A DNA stretch of 64,000 nucleotides from Bacillota bacterium (GTDB taxonomy: Bacteria > Bacillota > Clostridia > Acetivibrionales > DSM-1351), in NCBI GenBank assembly GCA_023426005.1, contig JAFABO010000030.1, positions 1 through 64,000 on the forward strand. The letters are read 5' to 3'. Positions 54,616-63,182 of this stretch are shown here, piece by piece. The translations under genes were made by a program, and so were the position numbers. The first letter of the stretch is position 1; each line of letters begins with the position of its first letter. A model generated the notes under the pieces. It had not been told where the DNA came from. It was given only the letters and a program-made list of their open reading frames with translations, and did not search any database.

Positions 54616-55641
54616 TTACTTTAAATACTTATCAACATTGTCTTTTGTGATTAAGACAAAGGGAATATTAGTAATTTTCTCGTATTTTTCACCGGCAACA
54701 ATTTTGTATGCAACATCGATACTGCCTGCACCCTGTCCATTCGCATCCTGAAGCACTGTCCCATCGAGTTCTCCGGCCTTAACACTCAGTTTCGCATCCT
54801 CAATGGCATCGACGCTGATGATAATGATATCATCTTTACGCCCTGCATTAATAACAGCGTTCAGAGCACCCATACCCATATTGTCATTTTCAGCTGCGAT
54901 TGCATCAATTTCCGGATATTTCTGAAGCCAATCTTCCGTGATGCGCATTGCTTCTTCACGCAGCCATTTGCCACTCAGAGACTCAAGTACTTTGACCCCC
55001 GATTCTTTGTAAATCGTATTCTTAAGACCCTGGTCACGGTCAATTTGAGCAGAGTTGCCAATATCGCCTTCAAGCTGTAAAACATTTCCCTTTGCTTTAC
55101 CTGCACCGCCCAATTTTTCAGCGATAAAATTACCCATGATCTCACCTGCATCAACATCATTCGAGCCTACAAAAGCAGTGGCATCATCGATATTGCTGGT
55201 CTTGGAGTTGACAATAACAATAGGTATTCCCGCTTCTTTGCACCTGTCCACAATTGATGCACAGCCATTAGCATCTACCGGGCTCATAACTATGACGCTT
55301 ACACCCATAGCAATCATGTCATCGGCTTGATTGAGCTGTTTTTGTACGTCTGTATCAGCGTCGACTTGTAAGAAATCTGCTATTTTGCCTGTAGATTTCA
55401 TTTCAGCCAGTGCTACGTCCTGAGCTGCGTTGAGAAGGATTTGGTACTGATCGGAACGTGATTTTTGAAGTATGCCGATTACAATACCTGATTTTTCCTT
55501 TGTAGAATCTACCTTTGCTGTTCCTGCTGTTGTCCCTGTTGTTGGCTCTGAATTTTTTTGCTCTGTTTTGTTTGCAGTGCACCCAGCTAAGAGTGAAACG
55601 GCCATGGAAAGAACGAGTAGCACAGTGGTCAATTTTTTCAT
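54616..55641 (-). CDS. Sugar-binding lipoprotein, ribose type
   Basis: A 341-residue RbsB-like protein with a signal peptide and lipobox SLLAGC (Cys 21). The mature domain begins GIVIGILQKSRSDQYQ. It is the last gene of a seven-gene operon, unusual because binding-protein genes are often first. It works with the RbsC and RbsA-like proteins encoded just upstream in the same transcript. Confidence 0.93.
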   Translation of the reverse strand: MKKLTTVLLVLSMAVSLLAGCTANKTEQKNSEPTTGTTAGTAKVDSTKEKSGIVIGILQKSRSDQYQILLNAAQDVALAEMKSTGKIADFLQVDADTDVQKQLNQADDMIAMGVSVIVMSPVDANGCASIVDRCKEAGIPIVIVNSKTSNIDDATAFVGSNDVDAGEIMGNFIAEKLGGAGKAKGNVLQLEGDIGNSAQIDRDQGLKNTIYKESGVKVLESLSGKWLREEAMRITEDWLQKYPEIDAIAAENDNMGMGALNAVINAGRKDDIIIISVDAIEDAKLSVKAGELDGTVLQDANGQGAGSIDVAYKIVAGEKYEKITNIPFVLITKDNVDKYLK

Positions 55642-55687
55642 AATTTTTCCTCCTTAAATTTATATGTAAAGACAATTGTCTTATACA

Positions 55688-56665
55688 TCACTTGCTTTTA
55701 CGGCGGCTGATCGTGATATCCAGGATAACAGCCCCCAGAATGATAAATCCCTTGACAATCTGCTGATAGAACGAAGATACTCCCATCAGATTCATACCAT
55801 TATTGATAACACCAATCATAAGAATACCTACGATGGTTCCGGGAATTGTTCCGATACCTCCATTCAAACTAGCTCCACCAATTACGACAGCTGCAATTGC
55901 ATCCAACTCATAACCGACTCCAATGGATGGTTGACCGGCATTAACACGAGAGGTCAAAATGACACCGGCAATGCCGGTAAATATACCCATCATCATGAAA
56001 GTGACCAGTTTATTTCTGAACACATTAACTCCTGATGCAACTGCTGTGTGAATATTGCCGCCAATCGCATAGACATACTGCCCATATTTAGTATGACTGA
56101 GCAAAACATATCCAATTAATGCAATAACAATCAGTATAATAATCGAATATGGAATCACGCCAAATAATTTTCCTTGCCCAATCTCCTTAAATGCCTCGCT
56201 CTTTAAAACATATGATTTACCATCACTGATGACATAAGCAACGCCCCTGAAAATAAGCTGTGTACTCAAGGTAACGACAAATGGAAACATATCAAATTTA
56301 GAAATTATGAATCCATTAAATAAACCTATAAAACCACAGGCTGCAGCTGATAATACGACAGCCAGTACAACATTGTTTGAATTTGCAGTCAGAACCGCAC
56401 CTGTTACAACTGACGCAACCGCAATCATAGAACCAATCGACAAGTCAATGCCGCCGCTAATAATGATGAAAATCATACCAATAGCGATGATGCCGTTAAT
56501 GCTGATCTGGTTCAGTACATTGATTGTATTCTGAAATGTTCTGAATGTCGGACTTGCTATTAGAAGAAAAATAATCATAAATATAAGAATCATCAGAATC
56601 CCATATTTTCTGGTAAATAACGCTATATCAAAAGACTGTTTTGTTTGTTTCGTTTGTGAACTCAT
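55688..56665 (-). CDS. Ribose-type ABC permease
   Basis: A 325-residue RbsC-like permease with about ten membrane segments and the family motifs SGGIDLSIGS and GGIGTIPGTIVGILMIGVINNG. It follows the ATPase gene by 3 bases. Confidence 0.94.
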   Translation of the reverse strand: MSSQTKQTKQSFDIALFTRKYGILMILIFMIIFLLIASPTFRTFQNTINVLNQISINGIIAIGMIFIIISGGIDLSIGSMIAVASVVTGAVLTANSNNVVLAVVLSAAACGFIGLFNGFIISKFDMFPFVVTLSTQLIFRGVAYVISDGKSYVLKSEAFKEIGQGKLFGVIPYSIIILIVIALIGYVLLSHTKYGQYVYAIGGNIHTAVASGVNVFRNKLVTFMMMGIFTGIAGVILTSRVNAGQPSIGVGYELDAIAAVVIGGASLNGGIGTIPGTIVGILMIGVINNGMNLMGVSSFYQQIVKGFIILGAVILDITISRRKSK

Positions 56666-56668
56666 TTG

Positions 56669-58186
56669 TCAACCCCCTAATGCCTTGCTTAGTATCATTT
56701 CCTGTGAATTGGTTCCCTCTCGAAGTTCAGATCTGTGGAATTCTCCATTAGTCCTTCCTTCATGGACAACTATGATCCGGTCGCTCATGCCGATCACTTC
56801 TTCCATCTCCGATGAAATCATAATAATGGCCATGCCCTCTGCTGCAAATTGGCACATAAGCTTGTAAATTTCATGTTTAGCACCAATATCTATACCTCGA
56901 GTCGGCTCATCAAGAATCAGAAGTTTTGGTGCTGCCATTATCCATTTGGCTAAAATTACTTTTTGTTGATTCCCACCCGAAAGACTCACGGCTTCAACAG
57001 ATAGACTGGGAGCCTTGACAGATAGTTTTTTTGCATATTCCGATATCTTCATATTATTCGATCGATGGTTGATTATCAGCCGGCGCTGTTGTTTCTTTAA
57101 ATTAGGTAAGCCAATATTTTCATAAAGGCTGCGGCAAAGGACCAGACCATACTTTTTTCTATCTTCTGTAACCATGGCTATACCGTGATCAATGGCTTGG
57201 GCGGTATTCCTTATAAAAAGAGTCTGACCGAGCCATGTGATTTCACCGGAGTCATAAGGGTCCAGACCAAAAATAGATTTCATGATTTCACTTCGCCCTG
57301 CGCCGACTAAACCTGAGAACCCTAGAATCTCACCTGCTCTGACTTCAAAACTGATATCATGAAATACACCTTTACGGGTCAGTTTATCCACTTTTAAAAC
57401 AACTTCACCGGGCTCAACGAAGGCCTTGTCAAAAACATCTGACAGTTCACGGCCAACCATCATTTTAATCAGTGTTGGACGATTAATTTCCGCAACTTCC
57501 CTTGTGCCGATATACTTGCCATCTCTAAAAATTGTCACCCGGTCGCATATACGGGTGATTTCCTCCATACGGTGTGAAATATAAATGATACTGATGCCCC
57601 TGGCTTTCAATTCTGCAATCGTCCGAAACAAGTTTTCCGTCTCGTCTGAGTCCAGAGATGAAGTTGGTTCATCCATAATGACCATTTTGGCGTTGAAGGT
57701 CACTGCCTTAATGATTTCGATCATTTGCATCTGTGCAATAGTCAAGTCAATCATTTTTGTTCGTGGGCTAATGTTCATTCCATACTTCTTCAGAATATCA
57801 GCAGCTTCATGATTCATCTTTGACCTATCAACAAGCAGCTTGCCCATCCACATAGGTTCACGGTGCAAGAAAATATTCTCTGCAATCGTCATATGTAAAA
57901 TTGGATTTAGTTCTTGATAGATCATGCTTACACCAGCTTCAATCGCTTCTGCCGGATTTTCAAAACTGACTGACTTTCCATCAAATATGATTTCACCCTT
58001 GTCAGCTTTAAATTGTCCGGCGGTGATTTTCATCAAGGTAGATTTTCCTGCGCCATTTTCACCCATCAAGGCATGAACCTCACCGCTCCGAACCTGAAGC
58101 TGAACATCATCCAGTGCCAAAGTACCTGGAAATTGCTTGGTGATTCCTTTCATCTCCAACAGAAATTCGCTCTTGAGGTTGGACAT
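56669..58186 (-). CDS. Ribose-type ABC ATPase (two nucleotide-binding domains)
   Basis: A 505-residue RbsA-like protein. The first Walker A is GENGAGKST with Walker B VIMDEPTSSL. The second half has GLVGAGRSE, signature LSGGNQQKV and LLILDEPTRGIDIG. It lies between the hydrolase and permease genes of the operon. Confidence 0.95.
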   Translation of the reverse strand: MSNLKSEFLLEMKGITKQFPGTLALDDVQLQVRSGEVHALMGENGAGKSTLMKITAGQFKADKGEIIFDGKSVSFENPAEAIEAGVSMIYQELNPILHMTIAENIFLHREPMWMGKLLVDRSKMNHEAADILKKYGMNISPRTKMIDLTIAQMQMIEIIKAVTFNAKMVIMDEPTSSLDSDETENLFRTIAELKARGISIIYISHRMEEITRICDRVTIFRDGKYIGTREVAEINRPTLIKMMVGRELSDVFDKAFVEPGEVVLKVDKLTRKGVFHDISFEVRAGEILGFSGLVGAGRSEIMKSIFGLDPYDSGEITWLGQTLFIRNTAQAIDHGIAMVTEDRKKYGLVLCRSLYENIGLPNLKKQQRRLIINHRSNNMKISEYAKKLSVKAPSLSVEAVSLSGGNQQKVILAKWIMAAPKLLILDEPTRGIDIGAKHEIYKLMCQFAAEGMAIIMISSEMEEVIGMSDRIIVVHEGRTNGEFHRSELREGTNSQEMILSKALGG

Positions 58187-58201
58187 TCATGTTCCCTTCT
58201 T

Positions 58202-59017
58202 TCATTGTTTGATAAAGTGCTGTTTTAAAAAGGTTTCCAAATACCGCTGCACATCCCTTGAATGCTGATTGCTGTCAATGGATTTAGCTGTAATTTCTTT
58301 AAATTCAGCTTGGCTGATGCCACCAGCAAGCGTCTTTCCATATTCTATCGGATGTACTGGATCTGCACGGTTGGCCATAACCAGAACAGGTGTCTTAATA
58401 TTCTGCCATACCTGCCGATCTTCACATGGCCTGTCTCCAGGCATCGCTATGTACTTTGCCGTGGTGGTCTCTGCATATTTATAATCAAAATAACCCAGAT
58501 AGGATTGTGCAACAGCCGGCGATTTCTTAGCCAAGTCTAAATATCGTTCAGATATGGCTAACATCTGACGTCCAGTTTTCGGTCCCTCTTCACGGATCAA
58601 TCTAGCAACTTCACTGAACATGCTCCTGATTTCCCGGGACATGGGCTGATCCAACCAAGCCGGTCGTGAAAATACATTGCCTAAAGTTCGGTTCGGATAG
58701 CGCAGAACAAATTTCAGTGCCACTGCCGCCCCCATTGAAATCCCGCCCACAATCGCTTTCTCTATTTTTAGATAATCCATAAATGCCGCCAAGTCATCGG
58801 CAAAAGCATCAAATCCGAGGTCTTCTTCCGACCCTATCTCAGCCGTGTCACCATGACCTCGAAAATCGAAGCTAAGAAGCCGGATACCATGGGGCGGTGT
58901 AAAAATATTTCGAATCTGTTCAGTACTCCCTCCCAAACCATGCTGGAAAATGAAAGGAATTCCTTCCCCAATATCTATATAATGAAATCGAATGCCCTCA
59001 TGTATAAAATAAGACAT
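58202..59017 (-). CDS. Alpha/beta hydrolase
   Basis: A protein of about 271 residues with the oxyanion segment FQHGLGGS, nucleophile elbow GGISMGAA (Ser), and a later catalytic acid region (VLVMANRADPVHP). I place the start at the ATG at 59017 with GGAGGG upstream, 4 bases after the isomerase stop. It may hydrolyse an ester or lactone of the imported sugar, for example the lactone formed by the dehydrogenase; this is inferred from the operon. Confidence 0.87.
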   Translation of the reverse strand: MSYFIHEGIRFHYIDIGEGIPFIFQHGLGGSTEQIRNIFTPPHGIRLLSFDFRGHGDTAEIGSEEDLGFDAFADDLAAFMDYLKIEKAIVGGISMGAAVALKFVLRYPNRTLGNVFSRPAWLDQPMSREIRSMFSEVARLIREEGPKTGRQMLAISERYLDLAKKSPAVAQSYLGYFDYKYAETTTAKYIAMPGDRPCEDRQVWQNIKTPVLVMANRADPVHPIEYGKTLAGGISQAEFKEITAKSIDSNQHSRDVQRYLETFLKQHFIKQ

Positions 59018-59021
59018 TAAA

Positions 59022-59870
59022 TTATCCCTCCACTTCCAGTCGCTCCAACTGCTTCCGGATAAAACCCACGCTTTCGGGAACCTGCGCTTCTGAAAGCCCA
59101 TGAAGGATCAAAGCGCCTTGATAATTGCATTCTTTTAACAATTTAAGATAGGTCTTATAATCGAGCATGCCTTTGCCTGCGGCAACAAACTCCGGATTAT
59201 CGCCATCATTTGCAAGATCTTTTGCATGGGCAATAACAATGTCACCTGCCAGCAACTCGAATGCATTGTTCAATATGGCTGTCATATTCTTCGCTTCACC
59301 GGAATGAAACAAATTGGCACCATCCATGATGATTTTGAGATTCTGTGATTTCATTTCATCAAGAAATCGTCTTGCTTTGATTGCACTATCAATGACATTA
59401 GACACCTCCGGTTCAATTGCTAGAGTAATCCCACGATCTTGGGCAATCCGCAATGCCGCAGCCATTGATACACACAAGTCATTCCAAGCATCTGGTGAGT
59501 TATTGTCAGGATGTTTTTTCCACATGCTGGTTTCGTTGCGCGACCCAGTACATAAAGTGATGACCGAGGTTCCCATTCTTGAACATGCCTTTGCCAATTC
59601 ATCAAGACGTTTGAGTCCAATCAGGCGTTCCTTAAAATCAGGATGAATCATATTGAAAGTTCCGGAAACAGCGGTAATCGCAACACCATTTTTTACTGCT
59701 GCTGCCTTGATACGATCTGATAAATCCGGTGAAATCGTATCCGGCATCGAAGCCAATCCTGCACAACTCATATTGAACTGTGTCTGCGTCAAACCCTCGC
59801 TGTGAATAGCATAGAAGACATCTTCGACATTGGGGCGAGTAAATGTTTTTGCAAATATTCCGATTTGCAT
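59022..59870 (-). CDS. Sugar phosphate isomerase/epimerase (AP-endonuclease-2 TIM barrel)
   Basis: A 282-residue barrel starting MQIGIFAKTFTRPNVEDVFY, with acidic/histidine metal-site segments (LAIEPEVSN, IMDGANLFH, AHAKDLANDGD). It resembles inosose dehydratase and hydroxypyruvate isomerase relatives. It lies between the ROK kinase and hydrolase genes. It parallels the Gfo/Idh plus isomerase pairing of the operon at 22757-28995. Confidence 0.88.
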   Translation of the reverse strand: MQIGIFAKTFTRPNVEDVFYAIHSEGLTQTQFNMSCAGLASMPDTISPDLSDRIKAAAVKNGVAITAVSGTFNMIHPDFKERLIGLKRLDELAKACSRMGTSVITLCTGSRNETSMWKKHPDNNSPDAWNDLCVSMAAALRIAQDRGITLAIEPEVSNVIDSAIKARRFLDEMKSQNLKIIMDGANLFHSGEAKNMTAILNNAFELLAGDIVIAHAKDLANDGDNPEFVAAGKGMLDYKTYLKLLKECNYQGALILHGLSEAQVPESVGFIRKQLERLEVEG

Positions 59871-59888
59871 ATTGATCTCCTTTACATT

Positions 59889-60860
59889 CTAATTATTACT
59901 GTTTTTCTTATGATGCATGGCCACTAGAGAGCATGCCCCCATAACACCGGCATCACTTCCCAACTCCCCGGTCACGATCTTACAGCGTTGAATCGGATGC
60001 ATTAGGGAATTTTCAACATGATAACGGGTTGGCTTCATAATACGTTCACCTGATTTTGATACTCCACCGCCAATAATGATTATTTCGGGGTTAAAGAGAT
60101 TGATCAGGTTAACCAACCCAATGCTTAATTTTTGTGCAAATATTTCTATGACTTGTTTAGCAGCCACATCACCCTCATCCCAAGCCTTACTGATCATTTC
60201 GCCTGTTATTGCTTGCAAGTTCCCGGATGCATACTGCAATATCAGTGAATCCGGGTTTTCCTTGACAATTTCGCGTGCATAACGTGTAAAAGCCGTAGCT
60301 GAGCAACAGCTTTCAAAACAGCCTCTTTTTCCACAAGAACACCTGGCTCCGTCTGTTTCGATGATCATATGCCCTGCTTCAGCAGCTACATGGGAAGCCC
60401 CATGCAACACTTCGCCGTTGATAATAAATCCGCTTCCAAGCCCAGTCCCCAATGTTAGCAGCAAGAGGTTGCCAAATCCCCGGCCCGCACCAAAATGCAT
60501 TTCGCCGAGAGCATTAATATTCCCATCATTCTCCGTGTATACCGGCTTATTAAAATATTCTTGAATATATTGACCTGCATCAATATTTATCCAACCTAAG
60601 TTGGCAGCATTGAAGACGAAATTGTTGCGGCTATCAATCAAACCGGGAATGCCCATACCAATTCCGGATACATCCTCCATATCAATCTCTGACTCAGCAG
60701 CCATGAATTCTATCAAATTGATGATTGCTAAAAATATTGATTGCGGAGGTTCCTTCTGGGGTGTGGCAGTACTCTTGCCGATGACCACCTGCAACGCCTC
60801 ATCCATGATCATGCCTTTGATATATGTGCCGCCCAAATCAATCCCAACATAATAGTTCAT
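59889..60860 (-). CDS. ROK-family sugar kinase
   Basis: A 323-residue glucokinase-like enzyme without a helix-turn-helix. It has the ATP loop GIDLGGTYIKG at 5-15, catalytic ENDGN, LGTGLGSG, and the zinc motif CSCGKRGCFE. It would phosphorylate the sugar released or imported by this operon. Confidence 0.92.
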   Translation of the reverse strand: MNYYVGIDLGGTYIKGMIMDEALQVVIGKSTATPQKEPPQSIFLAIINLIEFMAAESEIDMEDVSGIGMGIPGLIDSRNNFVFNAANLGWINIDAGQYIQEYFNKPVYTENDGNINALGEMHFGAGRGFGNLLLLTLGTGLGSGFIINGEVLHGASHVAAEAGHMIIETDGARCSCGKRGCFESCCSATAFTRYAREIVKENPDSLILQYASGNLQAITGEMISKAWDEGDVAAKQVIEIFAQKLSIGLVNLINLFNPEIIIIGGGVSKSGERIMKPTRYHVENSLMHPIQRCKIVTGELGSDAGVMGACSLVAMHHKKNSNN

Positions 60861-60891
60861 TGATTTAACCCCTCCATCTTTTCTTCAAATC

Positions 60892-61953
60892 CTAAATGTC
60901 TGCAATATTGATTCGTTCACCTGTCGCAACTGAGCGGTGGATGGCTGTGATTGTTCTCATAGCCGCTATTCCGTCATCAATAGATGCACCGCGAAGCGGT
61001 GCGCCATTCAGAATAGCGTCAGCGAATCCCTCAACCTGACGTTTATAGAAGTGACCATCTTCAGCTATAGGCCTCTTGTAAAGCCCGTCCTTGATAGAGA
61101 AAACCTCCACATCGCTGGATTTAAACAACCATGGATTGTATGTTTTTGCAGTGACGCTTCCATTCTCACCATATACCTCGAATCCCTCATGCCAATCCAT
61201 GCGGACAGCCACTGTCAGGTCAAGATTACCGATTGAACCATTAATGAACTCAGCAGCTATTTGCCAACTATACGCATCATATTTCTTGACAAGCTGTGCA
61301 TGAACGCTTTTTATTTCTCCTCCGAGAAATCTGGCTGTATCGACAAGATGACTGCCATGAGTTAGCATATAATATTTTTCCTTTTCTGCCTTTGGATTGC
61401 CTCCTGGGCGTTTAGCATTTGCACTCTGTAAAATTATTGGCTGCACGTTATCCGTTACTGTATAACGGTATGTACTGTCACAGTACCAAGCCTTGATGAC
61501 CAGTAACTCACCGATTTCCTTCTGAATGAAATCACGGGCAAAACAAACTCCCTGGTCGAATCGTTTCATATTGCCAACTTGAACGATTAATCCGGCTTTC
61601 TCAGCCATCTCACGCAGCTCTTCACACTCCTGCACCGTAACACCTAAAGGTTTCTCCACCAAAACATGCTTTCCGGCAGCAATCGCCTGTTTGGCGCAGG
61701 GGATATGGAACTGGTCTGCAATTCCAATAATCACCGCATCAATTTCCGGATCATCCAACATATTTTCATAGTTGTTGTATGTAACGCGGGCATTATGCAT
61801 GCAGACCATTTTCTCAAGCAAGTCCTCTGCGACATCGCAAATCGCATAGAGTTCAGTATTATGAGCTCTATTGCAAGCTTCAAAATGGGCGGCTTGAGAT
61901 ATTTGTCCACACCCCAATACTCCAATTTTTAATAACTTCGAGTCTTTTTTCAT
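60892..61953 (-). CDS. Gfo/Idh/MocA-family oxidoreductase
   Basis: A 353-residue NAD(P)-dependent dehydrogenase with GVLGCGQISQAAH at the start, HVLVEKPLGVTV near residue 95 and the C-terminal substrate domain. It is the first gene of the operon and has the promoter at 62027-62055. A sugar or cyclitol is the likely substrate. Confidence 0.92.
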   Translation of the reverse strand: MKKDSKLLKIGVLGCGQISQAAHFEACNRAHNTELYAICDVAEDLLEKMVCMHNARVTYNNYENMLDDPEIDAVIIGIADQFHIPCAKQAIAAGKHVLVEKPLGVTVQECEELREMAEKAGLIVQVGNMKRFDQGVCFARDFIQKEIGELLVIKAWYCDSTYRYTVTDNVQPIILQSANAKRPGGNPKAEKEKYYMLTHGSHLVDTARFLGGEIKSVHAQLVKKYDAYSWQIAAEFINGSIGNLDLTVAVRMDWHEGFEVYGENGSVTAKTYNPWLFKSSDVEVFSIKDGLYKRPIAEDGHFYKRQVEGFADAILNGAPLRGASIDDGIAAMRTITAIHRSVATGERINIADI

Positions 61954-62026
61954 CTCATTACTCCTTTAACAAAATATGTTACCAGGATTTTTATCGTCTT
62001 CGTTAATTAACTTCATCCCTGACTTT

Positions 62027-62055
62027 ATAATAACGCATCTTATTTTCGAAGTCAA
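62027..62055 (-). promoter_or_regulatory. Predicted promoter of the Gfo/Idh-kinase-ABC operon
   Basis: TTGACT (62055-62050) and TATTAT (62032-62027) with exactly 17 bases between them on the minus strand, about 75 bases before the start. It faces the DeoR-type regulator gene. Confidence 0.65.
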
Positions 62056-62138
62056 TAATTATATTTGACATTTTGTCTTGCTTCAACAATTTTTACATGT
62101 TTTTTAAAAAATACCTACCGTTTTCGATAATTGTATTG

Positions 62139-62144
62139 TATAAT
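62139..62144 (+). promoter_or_regulatory. Possible -10 of the DeoR-type regulator gene
   Basis: A consensus TATAAT lies about 87 bases before the start codon. No good -35 is seen at the expected distance. Confidence 0.35.
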
Positions 62145-62230
62145 GGTTGTGGATATCATTGTAAAAATTAATTTACTGATATAAAATTATGCACTATACC
62201 GGAACAATACCAACCGAAAGAAGTGATTAA

Positions 62231-63028
62231 ATGAAGATAACCAAGAGTAAAACAGAAATTAGACATGAAAAGATCCGCAGCATGCTTATCGCCAACGACC
62301 TTGTCACTGTTGCCGAGTTTTGCCAAACCTTTAATTGCAGTGAAGCGACAATCCGAAATGATCTTCGTTTTCTCGAAGAAAGAGGATTATTAAAGCGCAG
62401 TTATGGTGGCGCAGTAGCAACAGGGCATACAGCGATACATACAAATATGAATACGCGTTCTGTGGCCTACAAAAAAGAAAAGGAAGCCATTGCCAATTAC
62501 ATTGTCAACCACCTCCTGACATCAGGCCAGACTATTATTCTGGATTCAGGATCAACCTGTGTAGAGATTGCGCAAAGTATTGTCGAGTCGGAGCTCGAAT
62601 TAACAATTTTAACAAATTCTTTCGCAATCGCTACCATCCTGACCCATTCTTCCCGTGTCAAGCTTTTTCTTACGGGTGGTAACTATGACCCTGAACCGGC
62701 GGCTTTTCATGATGAATTTTCTATAGCCCTTTTCAATACTATGCGCGCAGATCTCTGTTTTCTTTCCGTGAACGGTGTATCTTATGAAGCAGGCTTCACC
62801 ATATCCGGTTTTGAGGAAGCGCCTATCAAACAAGCAATGATAAGGGCTTCACGCCAAAATTATGTTGTAGCAGACCACTCAAAACTCGGAAAAATCGGTC
62901 TGAAAGTTATTTGCAACTTGTCGGATGTCACTGCTCTGGTTTCCGACAAATTTGATAGTAATGAAGAAATCAAAGCCCTCGAATCTGCAGGGCTAAGAAT
63001 AATTTTCGCACCCCTTGATGACAAGTAA
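62231..63028 (+). CDS. DeoR-family transcriptional regulator
   Basis: A 265-residue repressor: the N-terminal helix-turn-helix (TVAEFCQTFNCSEATIRNDL) is followed by the DeoR sugar-phosphate domain with ILDSGSTCVEIAQ and VADHSKLGK. GAAAGAAGTG precedes the ATG. It is divergent from the sugar operon and probably responds to a phosphorylated intermediate made by the ROK kinase. Confidence 0.93.
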   Translation: MKITKSKTEIRHEKIRSMLIANDLVTVAEFCQTFNCSEATIRNDLRFLEERGLLKRSYGGAVATGHTAIHTNMNTRSVAYKKEKEAIANYIVNHLLTSGQTIILDSGSTCVEIAQSIVESELELTILTNSFAIATILTHSSRVKLFLTGGNYDPEPAAFHDEFSIALFNTMRADLCFLSVNGVSYEAGFTISGFEEAPIKQAMIRASRQNYVVADHSKLGKIGLKVICNLSDVTALVSDKFDSNEEIKALESAGLRIIFAPLDDK

Positions 63029-63120
63029 CCCTTTATTTTGCATACGCAAAAATCAATCGCCATTATGGCGGGAGTAAAGGAACTAATTGATGCTATGCAG
63101 GAGATAATCCAAAATTTAAA

Positions 63121-63162
63121 AGAACACCGGATTTGAAAATTCCACTTCAGATCCGGTGTTCT
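63121..63162. terminator. Bidirectional rho-independent terminator
   Basis: A perfect 12-base stem (63121-63132 with 63151-63162) is followed by T residues on the plus strand and by T-rich sequence on the minus strand. It serves the DeoR gene and the NRPS gene ending at 63183. Confidence 0.85.
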
Positions 63163-63182
63163 TTTTCTCATTCAAGCGCTCC

